Of a stretch of DNA of 64,000 nucleotides, positions 1-11,405 are shown piece after piece. The notes beneath the pieces are model-generated. The model worked only from the letters and a program-made list of their open reading frames with translations, did no database searches and had not been told where the DNA came from. Made by a program: the position numbers and the translations under genes. Source of the stretch: Oscarella lobularis (taxonomy: Eukaryota; Porifera; Homoscleromorpha; Homosclerophorida; Oscarellidae). Within the stretch, counting starts at the first letter, position 1. Every line of letters starts with the position of its first letter. The stretch is from contig NC_089178.1 of NCBI RefSeq assembly GCF_947507565.1, positions 124,001 to 188,000 on the forward strand, written 5' to 3'.

Positions 1-31
1 TGTAGACGACAATCAGCGTCAGACGGCTAAC

Positions 32-53
32 CCACGGATACCAGTATCCGTGG
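32..53. repeat. Perfect 10-bp hairpin just 3' of P1
   Basis: CCACGGATAC at 32-41 and its exact reverse complement GTATCCGTGG at 44-53 are separated by CA. It lies 14 bp past the P1 stop codon, so it would sit in the P1 3' UTR. The corresponding P2 region (around 5832) lacks this arm pair, so the hairpin is specific to this copy. Confidence 0.6.
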
Positions 54-66
54 CTCCGCTAAACAG

Positions 67-3000
67 TTAGTCGTGACAAAACACAGGTATGCCTTTCATC
101 TCTTCCAGTTGTTTTCGGATAGCCATCACCGTAGAATACGACTTCAGAACAGTCTGGTCTCCAATATCTTCCCCGCCGTCATATCCAAAATGCTAAACAA
201 GAAAAATCATTACCAGAAGAAGCGGTAGCAAAATACGTAATAAATAAAACTTACGTTACAGACTCGAACGACGAGATCGCGCACTTTTTCAGCTCCTTCC
301 TTCTCGGCGTAGCCATCGTACATTTCGTACAACGAATCGCAAAGTTTGTCGATGAAAGCTTTGAACGGTTTTTGGAAAGAGGCAACAGTCGCGTTGTCTA
401 TCTCGTTCAAAACATTTCGCAATCCCCTCGAATTCTGATCGACGAGAATGTCGCGACTATTCTGCTGGAACTTGTCAACATCTAGATAAGAGAACATTTA
501 ATGAGGACAGTCCTACATCAAAGGTACGTGTATCTTCGCACTGTCGCACAATTGCCGAGCCCGTTTCAAGTCATTGTCCATATCTGCAAAAACACATTTA
601 TGACGCAAAACAGAAATTGTTGCATGTGAGCCCTACTTTTGATCTTTACTTGAACGACTCGCTCGACTTCAGCCGACGACACTCGGTTCACCTCTCGAGC
701 CTTTCGCTGTTGAGACGAATCAATTTCTCCCAATAGTTCGTCGGATTCCTCCTCTTTCTTCTTCAAATCGACTTCTCGATCTCTCATGTCTTGCTCTATT
801 TCCTTTCCTTGCCTCTCGGCGTCGTCGATAAACGAGCAGTTTCCCATCTTAGACGTTTGAGACGAATACGGCCTAACTTCCTGAGAAAGACCTTCGTGCA
901 CCGACTCCAAGGCGGAAACGACGTTGCTGAGGAAATCAAATCGTTGCTTGAAGAAAACACATCGATCTGCATCGGTCTCTACATAGCACACGAATATGTG
1001 ATTAGATTAATTAGAATGCCATCCTCCCTGTGTACCTGGAGTAGAATCAATAAACGATATTTTGTCGGAATCAAACTTTTGCTCTCCCACTTCGATGTGA
1101 GGTCTCGCTTTTTCTTCCTGCTTGATGAGATTCTCGAGTCCTTCTCTCGCTTCGCGTTCCTCATCGCTTTCGTCGTCGTCGTCGTCGTCATCGCCGTCAT
1201 CGCCGTCCAGATCGAATGGAATAGATACAGTTGGCGGCGCGACCGTCAACGACAATTCAAATTCGGATTCGTCAAAGACATCTTTTTTGACGCGTCTGAC
1301 ATTCGGTGCGTACGAACCCGGCAAGTAAGGATCGACGAGCCGTTCAACGTAGCCTGGAAAAGCGGCCTTCAAACTCGCCTCGACGTCGCGACGACGACGA
1401 CCCGTAATGCCCTTCCATATTCTATCGGCGAGATCTTTTGCCATGTTAAGAGGCGATCCGAGTCGAAGACTAAACGAAATTTTCTTATAGGAACCCCTTA
1501 GGAACGACACTTCGATGCCGCCTCCAAAACTTCCGCCCTTCACCGAGTGAATAGCGACGTCGAAATAGATCTTTCGAATGCGAATCAAACCCGTCAGAGC
1601 GTTTCGGGCAATCCAGTTCGCCGCGGCGAAGCCGATTCTCACTGCCTTTTTGACAACCTCGAGCGCGGCTTTGGCCGCGTAGAAGGGTGTCCTGGCGACG
1701 GCGACGGCCTTTTTTGCAATCTCCAGAGCAACGTTGGCGGCGGCACGAAGGCCCTTGCAAGCGAGATTGCCGGCGACGCAAAGTGGTTGGGGGATTCTTG
1801 AGCAGCAGCCATTCCAACCGGGGCATCCGATGCAGCCTCCCCACACTCTCTTGCAACAACCGTTCCACTTCGGACAACCGATGCACGCTGTAGAAACAAA
1901 ACAAAGAGAAAAAACGAATCAAATCGACGATATGTGGAACTCGAGGGAATGCTCACTTGAGGGGCACCGGCGAATTCTGCATAGACTATCCACATTCCTC
2001 TGTGCCCTTTGTAATTTTGCGTCGGTGTCCTTCAATGAAGCTAGAGCTCTGTCGATTTTAGCCTGGGCTGCGGAAATCTTCCTCTTCGCCGCGTCGGCAC
2101 CCTTCTTTATGATACCGATCACTTTATTGACCAAGTCTTTTAGCGTCGAAAGTTCGCCGTAGACTTTGAACGATGCCGTCTTGAGAGAACCGTACGAGGC
2201 GTGAACCTTCAAATAGGCTGGAAATAGGTAAAAGACGGTGCGAATTTCCATGATGTATTCCTTCTCGTTGATCTTCAGCGTGGCGCCCATCCTCAAGGAG
2301 CCAAACAGTTCGACGTAACCGCTAGCGTCGATCGACACTTTAGGAGGGATCAGACTGATGTCGGCCTTCAGATAAGGACCGCGCCATTTCCTATCCGGAT
2401 GCGCGTACATCTTGAACAAGCCACCGGCGAGATTGAGAGGAGTCATGTCCAAGTCGATTTTCAAGAATTTGGCTGGATTTACGTGGATGTCGGCATTCAC
2501 TCGGAATCCGAGAAAGTTGATGCCGCCTTTAACTTTTATTCCCGCCGGTATGACACGGCCGGGAACTCTTTTCTCAAAGACGGCGTACGACACTTCCAGT
2601 CCGTTGATGAAGCCCATTTCGCGAAGAGGCCTAGGTAGATTGCATCGAATTCCGAAAGCGTTCATCACCGAATAAATCGTCACTTTGTTTATCGAACCGT
2701 AGAAGTAGTTCTTTTTCGGATCGGTCGTGTCGACGCCGACGTACGTCGCTCCCTTCAGCTGTCTGCCGGGAATACCAATGTGAACTTCGCCGCCAACTTC
2801 GAACGCTGTCGGCGAGACGCCCGGAACGAATTTGATGGAAAAGAGAAGATTGCCGACGGTCAACCAAGGAATTCCGAACGCCTGTCTCCACAAGCCTTCC
2901 ATCGACATCAACGCTTGCAATTCGCCGGTAGGCATTGCAGAGAAGGCGCCCTTGAAGAGAAGACGCGGATTGTGAACGAGCAGTTCGCACACGATGCCCA

Positions 3001-5140
3001 CGGACGGAGCCGACGTCGTCGAGATGGCAAGTTCGAGTCCCGCCGATAGAATGGTCATCGCACTGCCCAGTTTGATGTTACTCAGACCGGCTGTCACGGT
3101 GAATTCGTTCAAGCTGGCGATGCGCCCTTTCAATTGAAGACTCGAGCCGCCGAGAACGGGTTCGAGGAATTTGCAGATTGGATCGTTGCCACACGCGGGA
3201 AGTTTGAAGACGCCGGCTAATGTCAGACCCTTTTTCACTTCGCCCAACTGCGTCAGCGTCGGACCTTCGAACGTCGTACCCGGAAAATCGGCCGATGCGA
3301 TGATTACGGCCAATTTCATTCCATCGTCGAACACTTTGACGCCGGGAATCGATTTTCCAGTCAGTTTTTTCAGAATGTCGGCGAAACCCGTGTTGGCGAA
3401 GTCGAATCCGACCGCCGCCGCCGGTTGACCGTTCACGTTCTTCGATACAAAATAGCACATCGGACCGCCAAAGCCTGCTATCTGAGGCTGTCCGGATAGA
3501 TGCAATTCCTGCGTTTTTGCTACTTCGCCGATTGGAATTTGGACGGATGGGTTCACGATCTTGAATTCACTAAGAAAACCGATATTGAGGCCGTTGGGAA
3601 AGAACTTGGCGCCGGCTTTGGCAAGGAGTTCGCCGACGTTGAGCTCTTTTCCGCTTCCCTTCAAAATGTAGCCCTTGTTGTCGTCTTGAGGAAAGATTCC
3701 CACTTCGAACGACGCCGATCCAATTGCCCATTGACCCTGGAGATCGACCTTGAGATTCCTGGGAGATTTCAGCGTCACGTTGACATTCATTGACGGATTG
3801 TTGATGGACAAGAAGTTGGGAAGAATTTCGAGCTTATCGCCCCAGTCTACAGTCACTGTAAGTTGGAATTTCTTCACGTCGAAATTCACGCCGCTAACGT
3901 CGGCATTGAGAAGGCCGTCGATGATGCTGCGAGCGCTGCGTCGGCCGCGAAGCGAATTGATCAGTGGCAAATTGTTGAAGTCCAAGTTGAGAGCGCGCAT
4001 GATATTGGGAAGAGTGAATATGCGGCTGTCGTCAATTCGTTCCATGGTGACTCCCATACTAGGATCGATACGGATGAGACACTTCGCTGGATCGACGTCG
4101 GCGAGGATCTTGACTTCGGAGACAATAGAAACGCCTTCTGGGAAGGGTTCAGTGTCTTTCAATATGCCATCCATGCACTCGGGCAATAAATTGGGCTCGA
4201 CGTCACTCGTCGAAATGAGAAAACCCGTATTCAACACGGTGACGCCTCCGAGTATCGGAACCGACGATATATCCAAACCGGATACTTTTTTGATGAGACT
4301 TGAGAGTCGAACTGAAGGGAACGTGACCGCCATTGTCGCAACGGTTTTCTTTCCCCCCGCATAACTGTGGAAAAGCGCGTGAAGGCGGTATCCACCCCAG
4401 CCCGCGATGCTCGGCGAGCCAGTGAAGCAGAACGCCGTGTCGTCCGTAGCAGAGTCGTAGAATCCCGTCACTTCGACGCCGGAGATGGAAACCTTATTGA
4501 AACCCGCTCGTTTGAGCGCCGCTTCGGCCGATCCGGCGGGAAGAAGTCGTTCGCCGAGCGCCGCAGCAATAGCCGAGACGTCGACTTTGCCGCCCGTCGG
4601 CGATCCCTTGATCAAGTACTTGCTCCCGTCTTTCTTCAACGACGTCGAGATGCTCGCCGAACCGAGTTTCCAATCGCCGCTTGCAAAGAGATTCTTTAGC
4701 GTCACGCGACCAGCGCTGCTTTTTCCCACGATCACGTCTACCTGCACTTGAGCGATACTGAAATACTCGGGAATGATTTCGAGGCTCGGATAGGGGCGCG
4801 TTTTGACGGACAACTGCCACGGTTCGTTGAAGTTGAGTACTATTTCCGAGATGTCGATTCGCTCTTCGCCGTCAAGGAACTTGACGCCGGTGTCGGGGAG
4901 GAGATCGGTGAGCGACGAAGAGCTCTCTTCGGCTACTTTGAGCGTGAGTACGTTGTTGACGTAGGTGATTTGGAGTCCAGACGCGTCCATCGTCTCGCAG
5001 AAGTTCGTCCATTGGGGAACGAGACTTCGGATCTTTGCGACGAGGCCGCCTTCTTGGCAAAGAGACGCAGCGTCGAATTCGACAGCAGATAGGCCGGCTA
5101 TGCAAACGGCGACGACGACGAGAAAGATTTGGGCCCTCAT
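67..5140 (-). CDS. P1: large secreted tandem-family protein, six exons, 1590 aa
   Basis: I do not recognise this family. Exons run 5140-1957, 1887-1036, 978-637, 583-542, 481-255 and 192-67. All junctions read in phase (1,1,1,1,0) and the total is 1591 codons. The protein starts MRAQIFLVVVAVCIAGLSA, a clear signal peptide, so it should be secreted. Exon 1 (about 1060 aa) is rich in beta-type alternation and carries two related modules, each with a [FL]xxTGxP/LSGxPxIxxxG stretch followed by a DFANTGFADIL-like stretch. Exon 2 opens with two CIGCPxWxxCC motifs, has GRRRRD and RRVKKD dibasic or tetrabasic sites, and ends in an Asp/Glu-rich run near 1165-1205. Exon 3 is a Lys/Glu-rich probable coiled coil, 33 codons longer than in P4-P6. 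The last exon holds an HFGYDGGED motif and ends in ...CHD. The exon-4 donor is a weak GTGCGA, chosen because it keeps frame and matches the paralogues. Confidence 0.85.
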
Positions 5141-5190
5141 CGTGTTTGATCAACACCAATTCGGGAGTGAGCGAATGAAGTCGTGTTGAT

Positions 5191-5200
5191 CGTATATAAG
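5191..5200 (-). promoter_or_regulatory. Probable TATA box of P1
   Basis: On the minus strand this reads CTTATATACG, about 50-60 bp upstream of the P1 ATG at 5140. That spacing leaves room for a short 5' UTR. No equally clear TATA element is seen immediately upstream of P4, P5 or P6. Inference from motif and position only. Confidence 0.4.
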
Positions 5201-5204
5201 CTTC

Positions 5205-5847
5205 ACCGAACGTCTTCCCTAAATTAGTACAGACGTGCCGCCGAAGGGTGTAGGTTCTCCCCTTTCTTCGTTCCCAGCGTCATCCCGCCCAAGAAAGGTA
5301 TAATCTTTGTGTTTCTTTGTCACCCTTCCCGTTTTTCGATAGTAAAAGAAGTACCCAAGAACAACATCTCAGAGATAGGTGAGGGAGAAAACGCCCGTGA
5401 TTGTGCGTTCGCAGCCTTTTCTGTCCATGTTCTCTGACCATGTGACTTTAGCCTTCTTTCCGGCACAGAAACAGCGCACCAATAGCGAAAATCAGCGCCA
5501 GACATATCATGAAGGCTAACTTACACAGTGAGTCATGACAAAACAGGCTAACTTACACAGTTAGTCGTGACAAAACCGAGGTAGACTATATTTAGTCCGA
5601 CGTGTCACCGGAGTCCTCACCCCCTATCGTTCTCAACGTCATCCCATTCAAGAACACCTCAGAGATCGGTCCAAGGTCAAAGGAAAGCGAGCACAGGATA
5701 CGCTCAGGCCATACGCTCATCGGATTGTGTTGGCCTTCTCTGATCATGTGACTCTAGCGTGCTTTTTGGCCCAGGGCAAACAGCGACCGCAATACATGTG
5801 GATAAAAATGTAGACAAAAATCAGCGTCAGATGGCTAACTTACACAG
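5205..5847. repeat. P1/P2 spacer: imperfect direct duplication carrying copies of the gene 3' end
   Basis: Two diverged copies can be followed, about 5225-5550 and 5595-5870. Shared landmarks are the Ttctcccctttc/ccccctatcg start, the GTCATCCC...AAGAA stretch, ATCTCAGAGAT/ACCTCAGAGAT, CATGTGACT, ATCAGCG, and a block reading GGCTAACTTACACAGT followed by GACAAAAC. That last block is the P-gene terminal exon end (compare 5832-5870 and 24-85) and also occurs as an immediate doublet at 5515-5575. The spacer is therefore built from repeated duplication of a segment that includes the end of the coding region. Confidence 0.6.
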
Positions 5848-8800
5848 TTAGCCGTGACAAAACACGGGTATGCCTTTCATCTCTTCCAGTTGTTTTCGGA
5901 TAGCCACCACTGTAGAATACGACTTCAGAACAGTCTGGTCTCCAATATCTTCTCCACCGTCATATCCAAAATTCTAAAAAAAAAGAAAAATTATTAATTA
6001 ACAGAAGCAGCATCAGCAGAGTACGTAATGAAACTTACTTTACAGACTCGAACGACAAGATCGCGCACTTTTTCAGCTCCTTCCTTCTCGGCGTAGCCAT
6101 CGTACATTTCGTACAACGAATCGCAAAGTTTGTCAATGAACGCCTTGAACGGTTTTTGGAAAGTGGCAACAGTCGCGTTGTCTATCTCGTTCAAAACATT
6201 TCGCAATCCCCTCGAATTTTGATCGACGAGAACGTCGCGACTATTCTGCTGGAACTTGTCAACATCTAGACAAGAGAACATTTAATGGAGAAAGTCCTAC
6301 ATGGAAGGTACGTGTATCTTCGTACTGTCGCACAATTGCCGAGCCCGTTTCAAGTCATTGTCCATATCTGAAAAAATACATTTGTGACGCAAAACAGAAT
6401 TACTGCATGTAAGTCCTACTTTTGATCTTTACTTGAACGACTCGCTCGACTTTCGCCGACGACACTCGGTTCGCTTCTCGGGTCTTTCGCTGTTGAGACG
6501 GATTGATTTCTCCCAATAGTTCGTCGGATTCCTCCTCTTTCTTCTTCAAATCGGCTTCTCGATCTCTCATGTCATTCTCCATTTCCTTTCCTTGCCTCTC
6601 GGCGTCGTCGATAAACGAGCACTGTCCCATCTTAGACTTCTGAGACGAATACGGTCTAATTTCCTGAGCAAGACCCTTATGCACCGACTCCAAGGCGGAA
6701 ACGACGTTGCTGAGAAAATCAAATCGTTGCTTGAAGAAAACGCATCGATCTGCATCGGTCTCTACATAGCACACGAATATGTGATTAGATTAATTAGAAT
6801 GCCATCCTCCCTGTACCTGGAGTAGAATCAATAAACGATATCTTCTCTGGATCAAACTTTTTCTCTCCCACTTCGATGTGAGGTCTCGCTTTTTCTTCCT
6901 GCTTGATGAGATTCTCGAGTCCTTCTCTCGCTTCGCGTTCCTCATCGCTTTCGTCGTCGTCATCGTCGTCTACGTCGTCGCCGTCCAGATCAAATGGAAT
7001 AGATACAGTTGGCGGCGCGTCCGTCAACGGCAATTCAGATTCGGATTCGTCAAAGACATCTTTTTCGACGCGTCTCACTTTCGGTGCGTACGAACCCGGC
7101 GAGTATGGATCGACGAGCCGTTCGACGTAGCCTGGAAAAGCGGCCTTCAAACTCGCCTCGACGTCGCGACGACGACGACCCGTAATGCCCTTGAATGCTC
7201 TATCGGCGAGATCTTTTACCATTTCGAGAGGCGATCCGAGTCGAAGACTAAACGAAAACTTCTGATAAGGACGTTTTAGGAACGACACTTCGATGCCGCC
7301 TCCAAAACGTCCGCCCTTCACCGAGTGAATAGCGACGTCGAAATAGATCTTTCGTATGTGAATCAATCCCGTCAGAGCGTTACGGATAATCCAGTTCGCC
7401 GCGGCAGCGCCGACTTTCACTGTCACTTTGACACCCTCGAGAAAGGCATTGGCCACGTGGAAGGGTGCTTTGGCGACTTCGAGGGCCTTTTCCGCGACCC
7501 ACAAAGCGGCGTAAGCGATGCCGCGAAGGCCCTTGCAAGCGAGATTGCCGGCGGCGCAAATTGGATCAGTGATTCGCGTGCAGCAGCTATTCCAACCGGG
7601 GCACCCGCAGCAAGCTCCCCACGCTCTCCAGCAACAACCATTCCACGACGGACAACCGATGCACGCTAAAGAAAAAACGAATTAAATCGACGATATGCGG
7701 AACTCGAGGCGACGCTTACGTCTAGAGCACGTGCGGATGCTGCATAGACTATTCACTTTGTTCTGTGCACTTCGTAATTTCCTCTGGGCGTCGTCTAATG
7801 GAGCTCGAGCCCTGTTGACTTTATTCTGGGCTTCGGAAATCTTCCTCGTCGCCCCGTCGGCACCCCTCTTTATGATACCGGTCACTTTATCGACCAAGTC
7901 TTTTAGCCACTGCATAGAAAGTTCTCCATAGACGGCGAACGATGCCGTCCTGAGAGAACCGTAAGAGGCGTGAACCCTCAAATAGGCTGGGAATAGGAAA
8001 AAGACGGTGCGAATTTCCATAATGTATTCCCTCTCGTTGATCTTCAGAGTGGCGCCCAGCTTCAAGAAGCCAAACAGTTCAACGTAACCGGAGGCGTGGA
8101 TGATCGCTTTGGGAGGATTGGCGCTGATGTCGGCCTTCATGAAAGGACCGCGCGATTTCTGATCCGGATGGGCGTACATCTTGAACATGCCGCCGGCGAG
8201 ATTGAGAGGACTCATATCCAAGTCGATTTTTATGAATTTAGAGGGATTGACGTGAATGTCGGCGTTGATTCTAAAGCCGAAAATACTCACGCCGCCCTTC
8301 AGCTTCATTCCCGCCGGTACGACGCGTCCGCCGGGAAGTTTCTTCTCGAACACGGCGTACGATACTTCGAGCCCGTTAACGAATCCCATCTCGCGAAGTG
8401 GCTTCGGCAGAGTGCATCGAATTCCGAAAGCGTTCATCACCGAACCAATGGTCACTTTGTTTATCCACATGTAGAAGTAGTTGTTCTTCGGATTCGTCAC
8501 ATCGATGCCGACGTACGCCGCTCCCTTCAGCTGTCTACCGGGAATACCGATGTGAATTTCGCCGCCAATCTGGAACGCCGTCGGTGCCACGCCCGGATAG
8601 AATTTGATTGAAAACAGCAAATTACCTACGGTCAACCAATCAAGTCCGAACGCCCGTTTCCACAAGCCGTCCATCGTCATCTCTGCTTCCAATTCGCCTG
8701 ACGGAATAGCACGGAAAGCGCCCGAAAAGACAAGACTCGGATTGTCGATGCGCAGCCGGCACACGACGCCCACGGACGGAGCCGACGACGTCGAGATGGC

Positions 8801-10891
8801 AAGTTCGAGTCCCACCGTTTCCAAGGTCATTCCGTTGCCAAGTTTCATGTTATCAAGACCGGCCGAAACGGTGAATTCGTTCACGCTGGCGATGCTCGCC
8901 TCCAATTTAAGACTCGAGCCGCCGAGAACGGGTTCGAGGAATTTGCAGATCGGATCGTCGCCGCACGCGGGAAGTTCGAAGACGCCGGCTAATGTCAGAC
9001 CCTTCTTCACTTCGCCCAATTTCGTTAGCGTCGGACCTTCGAACGTCGTGTCCGGAAAATCGGCCGATGCGATGATCACGCCCAATTTCATTCCCTCGTC
9101 GAACATTTTGACGCCGGCGATCGATTTTCCCGTAATTTTTTTCAGAATGCCGGCGAAACCCGTGTTGGCGAAGTCGAATCCGACCGCCGCCGCCGGTTGA
9201 CCGTTCACCTTCTTCGATACAAAATAGCACATCGGTCCGCCGAAGTCCGCTATGCGAGGCTGTCCGGATAGACGCAATTCCTGCGTTTTTGCTACTTCGC
9301 CGAGTGGAATTTTGACGGATGGATGCGCGATATTGAAGTCACGAAGAAAGCCGATGTCGATACCATCCGGAAAGAACTTGGCACCGGCTTTGGAGAGAAT
9401 TTCGCCGACCTTGAGCACTTTTCCGCTGCCCTTCAAAATGTAGCCCTTGTTGTCGTCTTGAGGAAAGATTCCCACTTCGAACGACGCCGATCCAATTGCC
9501 CATTGACCCTGGAAGTCGACTTTGAGATTCCTCGGCGATTTCAGCGTCACATTGATATTCATTGACGGATTGTTGATAGACAAGAAATTGGGAATAACCT
9601 CGAGCTTATCGCCCCAGTCTACGGTCAACGTAAGTTGGAATTTCTTCACGTCGAAATTCACGTTGCTTACGTCAGCATTGAGAAGGTCGTCGATGAGGCT
9701 GCGAGCGCTGCGTCGACGGCGAAGACCCGGCGGCAGAGGCAAATTTTCCAAGTTCAAGTTGAGAGCGCGCATGAGGTTGGGAAGAGTGAATATGCGGCTG
9801 TCGTCGATTCGCTCCATGCTAACACCCAGGGTCGGATTGATTCTGACTAGAAATTTCGCCGGATCGACGTCGTCGAGAATCTTGACTTCAGTGATAATGG
9901 AAACGCCTTCGGGAAAGGGCTCAGTGTCTTTCAATATGCCATCCATACAGTCGGGCAATAAATTGGGCTCGACGTCACTCGTCGAAATGAGAAAACCCGT
10001 ATTCGACACGGTGATGCCTCCGAGTATCGGAACGGAAGAGATATCCAAGCCGGAAACTTTCTTGATGAGAGTCGATAGTCGGATCGAAGGAAACGTCACA
10101 GCTACTGTCGTCACAAATTTCTTTCCTCCGCTGTATCGATGAAAGAGCACGTGCAGACGGAATCGACCCCAGCCCGAGATGGTCGGCGAGCCGGTGAAAC
10201 AGAACGCCAAATCGTCCTCAGTCGCGTCATAATATCCCGTCAATTTCACGTCCTTCAATACAAAATTACCGAAACCCGCCTTTTTGAGCGCGTTTTCGGC
10301 CGATCCGGCGGGAAGAAGTCGTTCCCCGAGTGATTGCGCAAACGATCCGGCGCTGATGTCGCCGCCGCTCGGCGCACCGCTGAACGAGTACGCCTTGCCG
10401 TCTTTCGTAAACGTCGTCGCAACGCTAGCGTCGCCGACCTTCCAAGTGCCGCTCACGTCGAGATTCTGCACGATCACGCGACCGTTCCTCCCTTTTCCCA
10501 CGGTGATGCTAACGGCCACGTCGGCGACGCTGAGGAATCCGTCGACGATTTCCAATTCCGGATAGGGCCGAGTTTTCACCGTCAACGACCACGATTTGCT
10601 GAAATTGAATTTCAATAGCGAAATATCGATTCTTTTATCGCCGTCCAAGAACTTGACTCCCGTCTTGGGAAGAAGATCGGAGAGCGACGAAGCGCTCTCC
10701 TCTCCGACTTGAATGGTGAGCACCTTGTTCTCATAGCTCCCTTTGAGGTGAGTACGATCCATCACCTCGCAGAAGCTCGGTATTGCGTTAACTATCTTGG
10801 ACTTGATGTCGCCAGCGGTGCAGAGCGCCACCCCGTCGAATTTGACGGCTGCAGCGCCGACGATGAGAGCGACGAGAAACACTACTCTCAT
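5848..10891 (-). CDS. P2: large secreted tandem-family protein, six exons, 1585 aa
   Basis: Exons run 10891-7720, 7665-6817, 6761-6420, 6367-6326, 6265-6039 and 5973-5848, for 1586 codons with every junction in frame. The start MRVVFLVALIVGAAAVKFDG is a signal peptide. It is closest to P1: same exon lengths, same extended exon 3 (342 bp), same Asp-rich exon-2 tail (about 6940-6990), and the same stop position three codons after a PVFC motif. Exon 1 has an internal RRRRSARS site (a possible proprotein-convertase target) that splits it into two modules. Exon 2 has C-x2-C-x4-CC twice, then a long Ala-rich amphipathic stretch, then GRRRRD. Introns are 52-65 bp. Function is unknown; secretion, basic cleavage sites and paired Cys suggest a processed extracellular protein (inference). 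Confidence 0.86.
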
Positions 10892-11405
10892 TGTTGGATT
10901 AGAGTGCTGCTCTTGGCCTCGCCCAATCTAAATCTCTCACTATTGGCTGTCTCGTAATTAATTTGATGAGAGACGTGTGACTGCTAAATAGTTTAGATTA
11001 TAGAATCGCTGACGGCAGTGGTTCTGAATGTCGAACAGAACAAAGTCCTTTTATTGAGCTCAAAGTCTTCCCAAAAATGGAAAAGGCGACTGTTGTAAAG
11101 TGGAGCGTGGGTAGAGGAGGCGTTGTTCCACCATACGCCTACACATACATAAGGGTGAGGGGTCCTTAACATTCTCTTTATCCTCCGCGAAGATCTGTAG
11201 ACTTTTCTCGACAGCAAATTCATATTTCGGCAACAATAAACGCAGGAACTAGGCTGCTGCAGAGCTGCTGCAGGCTGCTGCAACGTGTTTAGCGCGCGCT
11301 AAACTGAAAAATATGCGCTCATGAGGAGCGCCCATGCAGGAAGCCAGAACTCCATGCGTCACGAACAACAAGAAACATACGTAATAGCAACCAGACAACA
11401 GAAGT
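10892..11405. promoter_or_regulatory. P2 upstream spacer module with GC palindrome
   Basis: This 514-bp spacer holds the P2 promoter. The stretch 11020-11170 (landmarks AAAGTCTTCCC, GAAAAGGCGAC, GTAGAGGAGG, CGCCTACACA, GGGGTCCT) is shared with 16250-16345, 35805-35905 and 41550-41635. The palindrome TTTAGCGCGCGCTAAA lies at 11288-11303, and a CTGCTGCAG-rich segment at about 11252-11282. The shared block therefore represents the 5' flank of the P2-type gene, retained at places where the P2-type coding sequence itself has decayed. Confidence 0.55.
11288..11303. promoter_or_regulatory. Palindrome TTTAGCGCGCGCTAAA, copy 1
   Basis: A perfect 16-bp palindrome in the P2/P3 spacer. The GCGC core flanked by TTT and AAA resembles E2F-type sites, but no binding is shown. 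Copies at 16453, 36018 (one mismatch) and 41764 occupy the same place in the other spacers, close to the 3' end of the next gene. Confidence 0.5.

Noticed and set aside
9522-10142. Long plus-strand open frames antisense to exon 1 of the P genes (also 3750-4364, 8604-9200, 34308-34700)
   Set aside because: They are shadows of the minus-strand coding exons. The same antisense frames recur in paralogues only because the sense sequence is conserved.
11160-11283. CTGCTGCAG-rich segment upstream of P2 as a coding exon
   Set aside because: It is short and low-complexity and lies in the shared non-coding flank; no splice-compatible frame was found.
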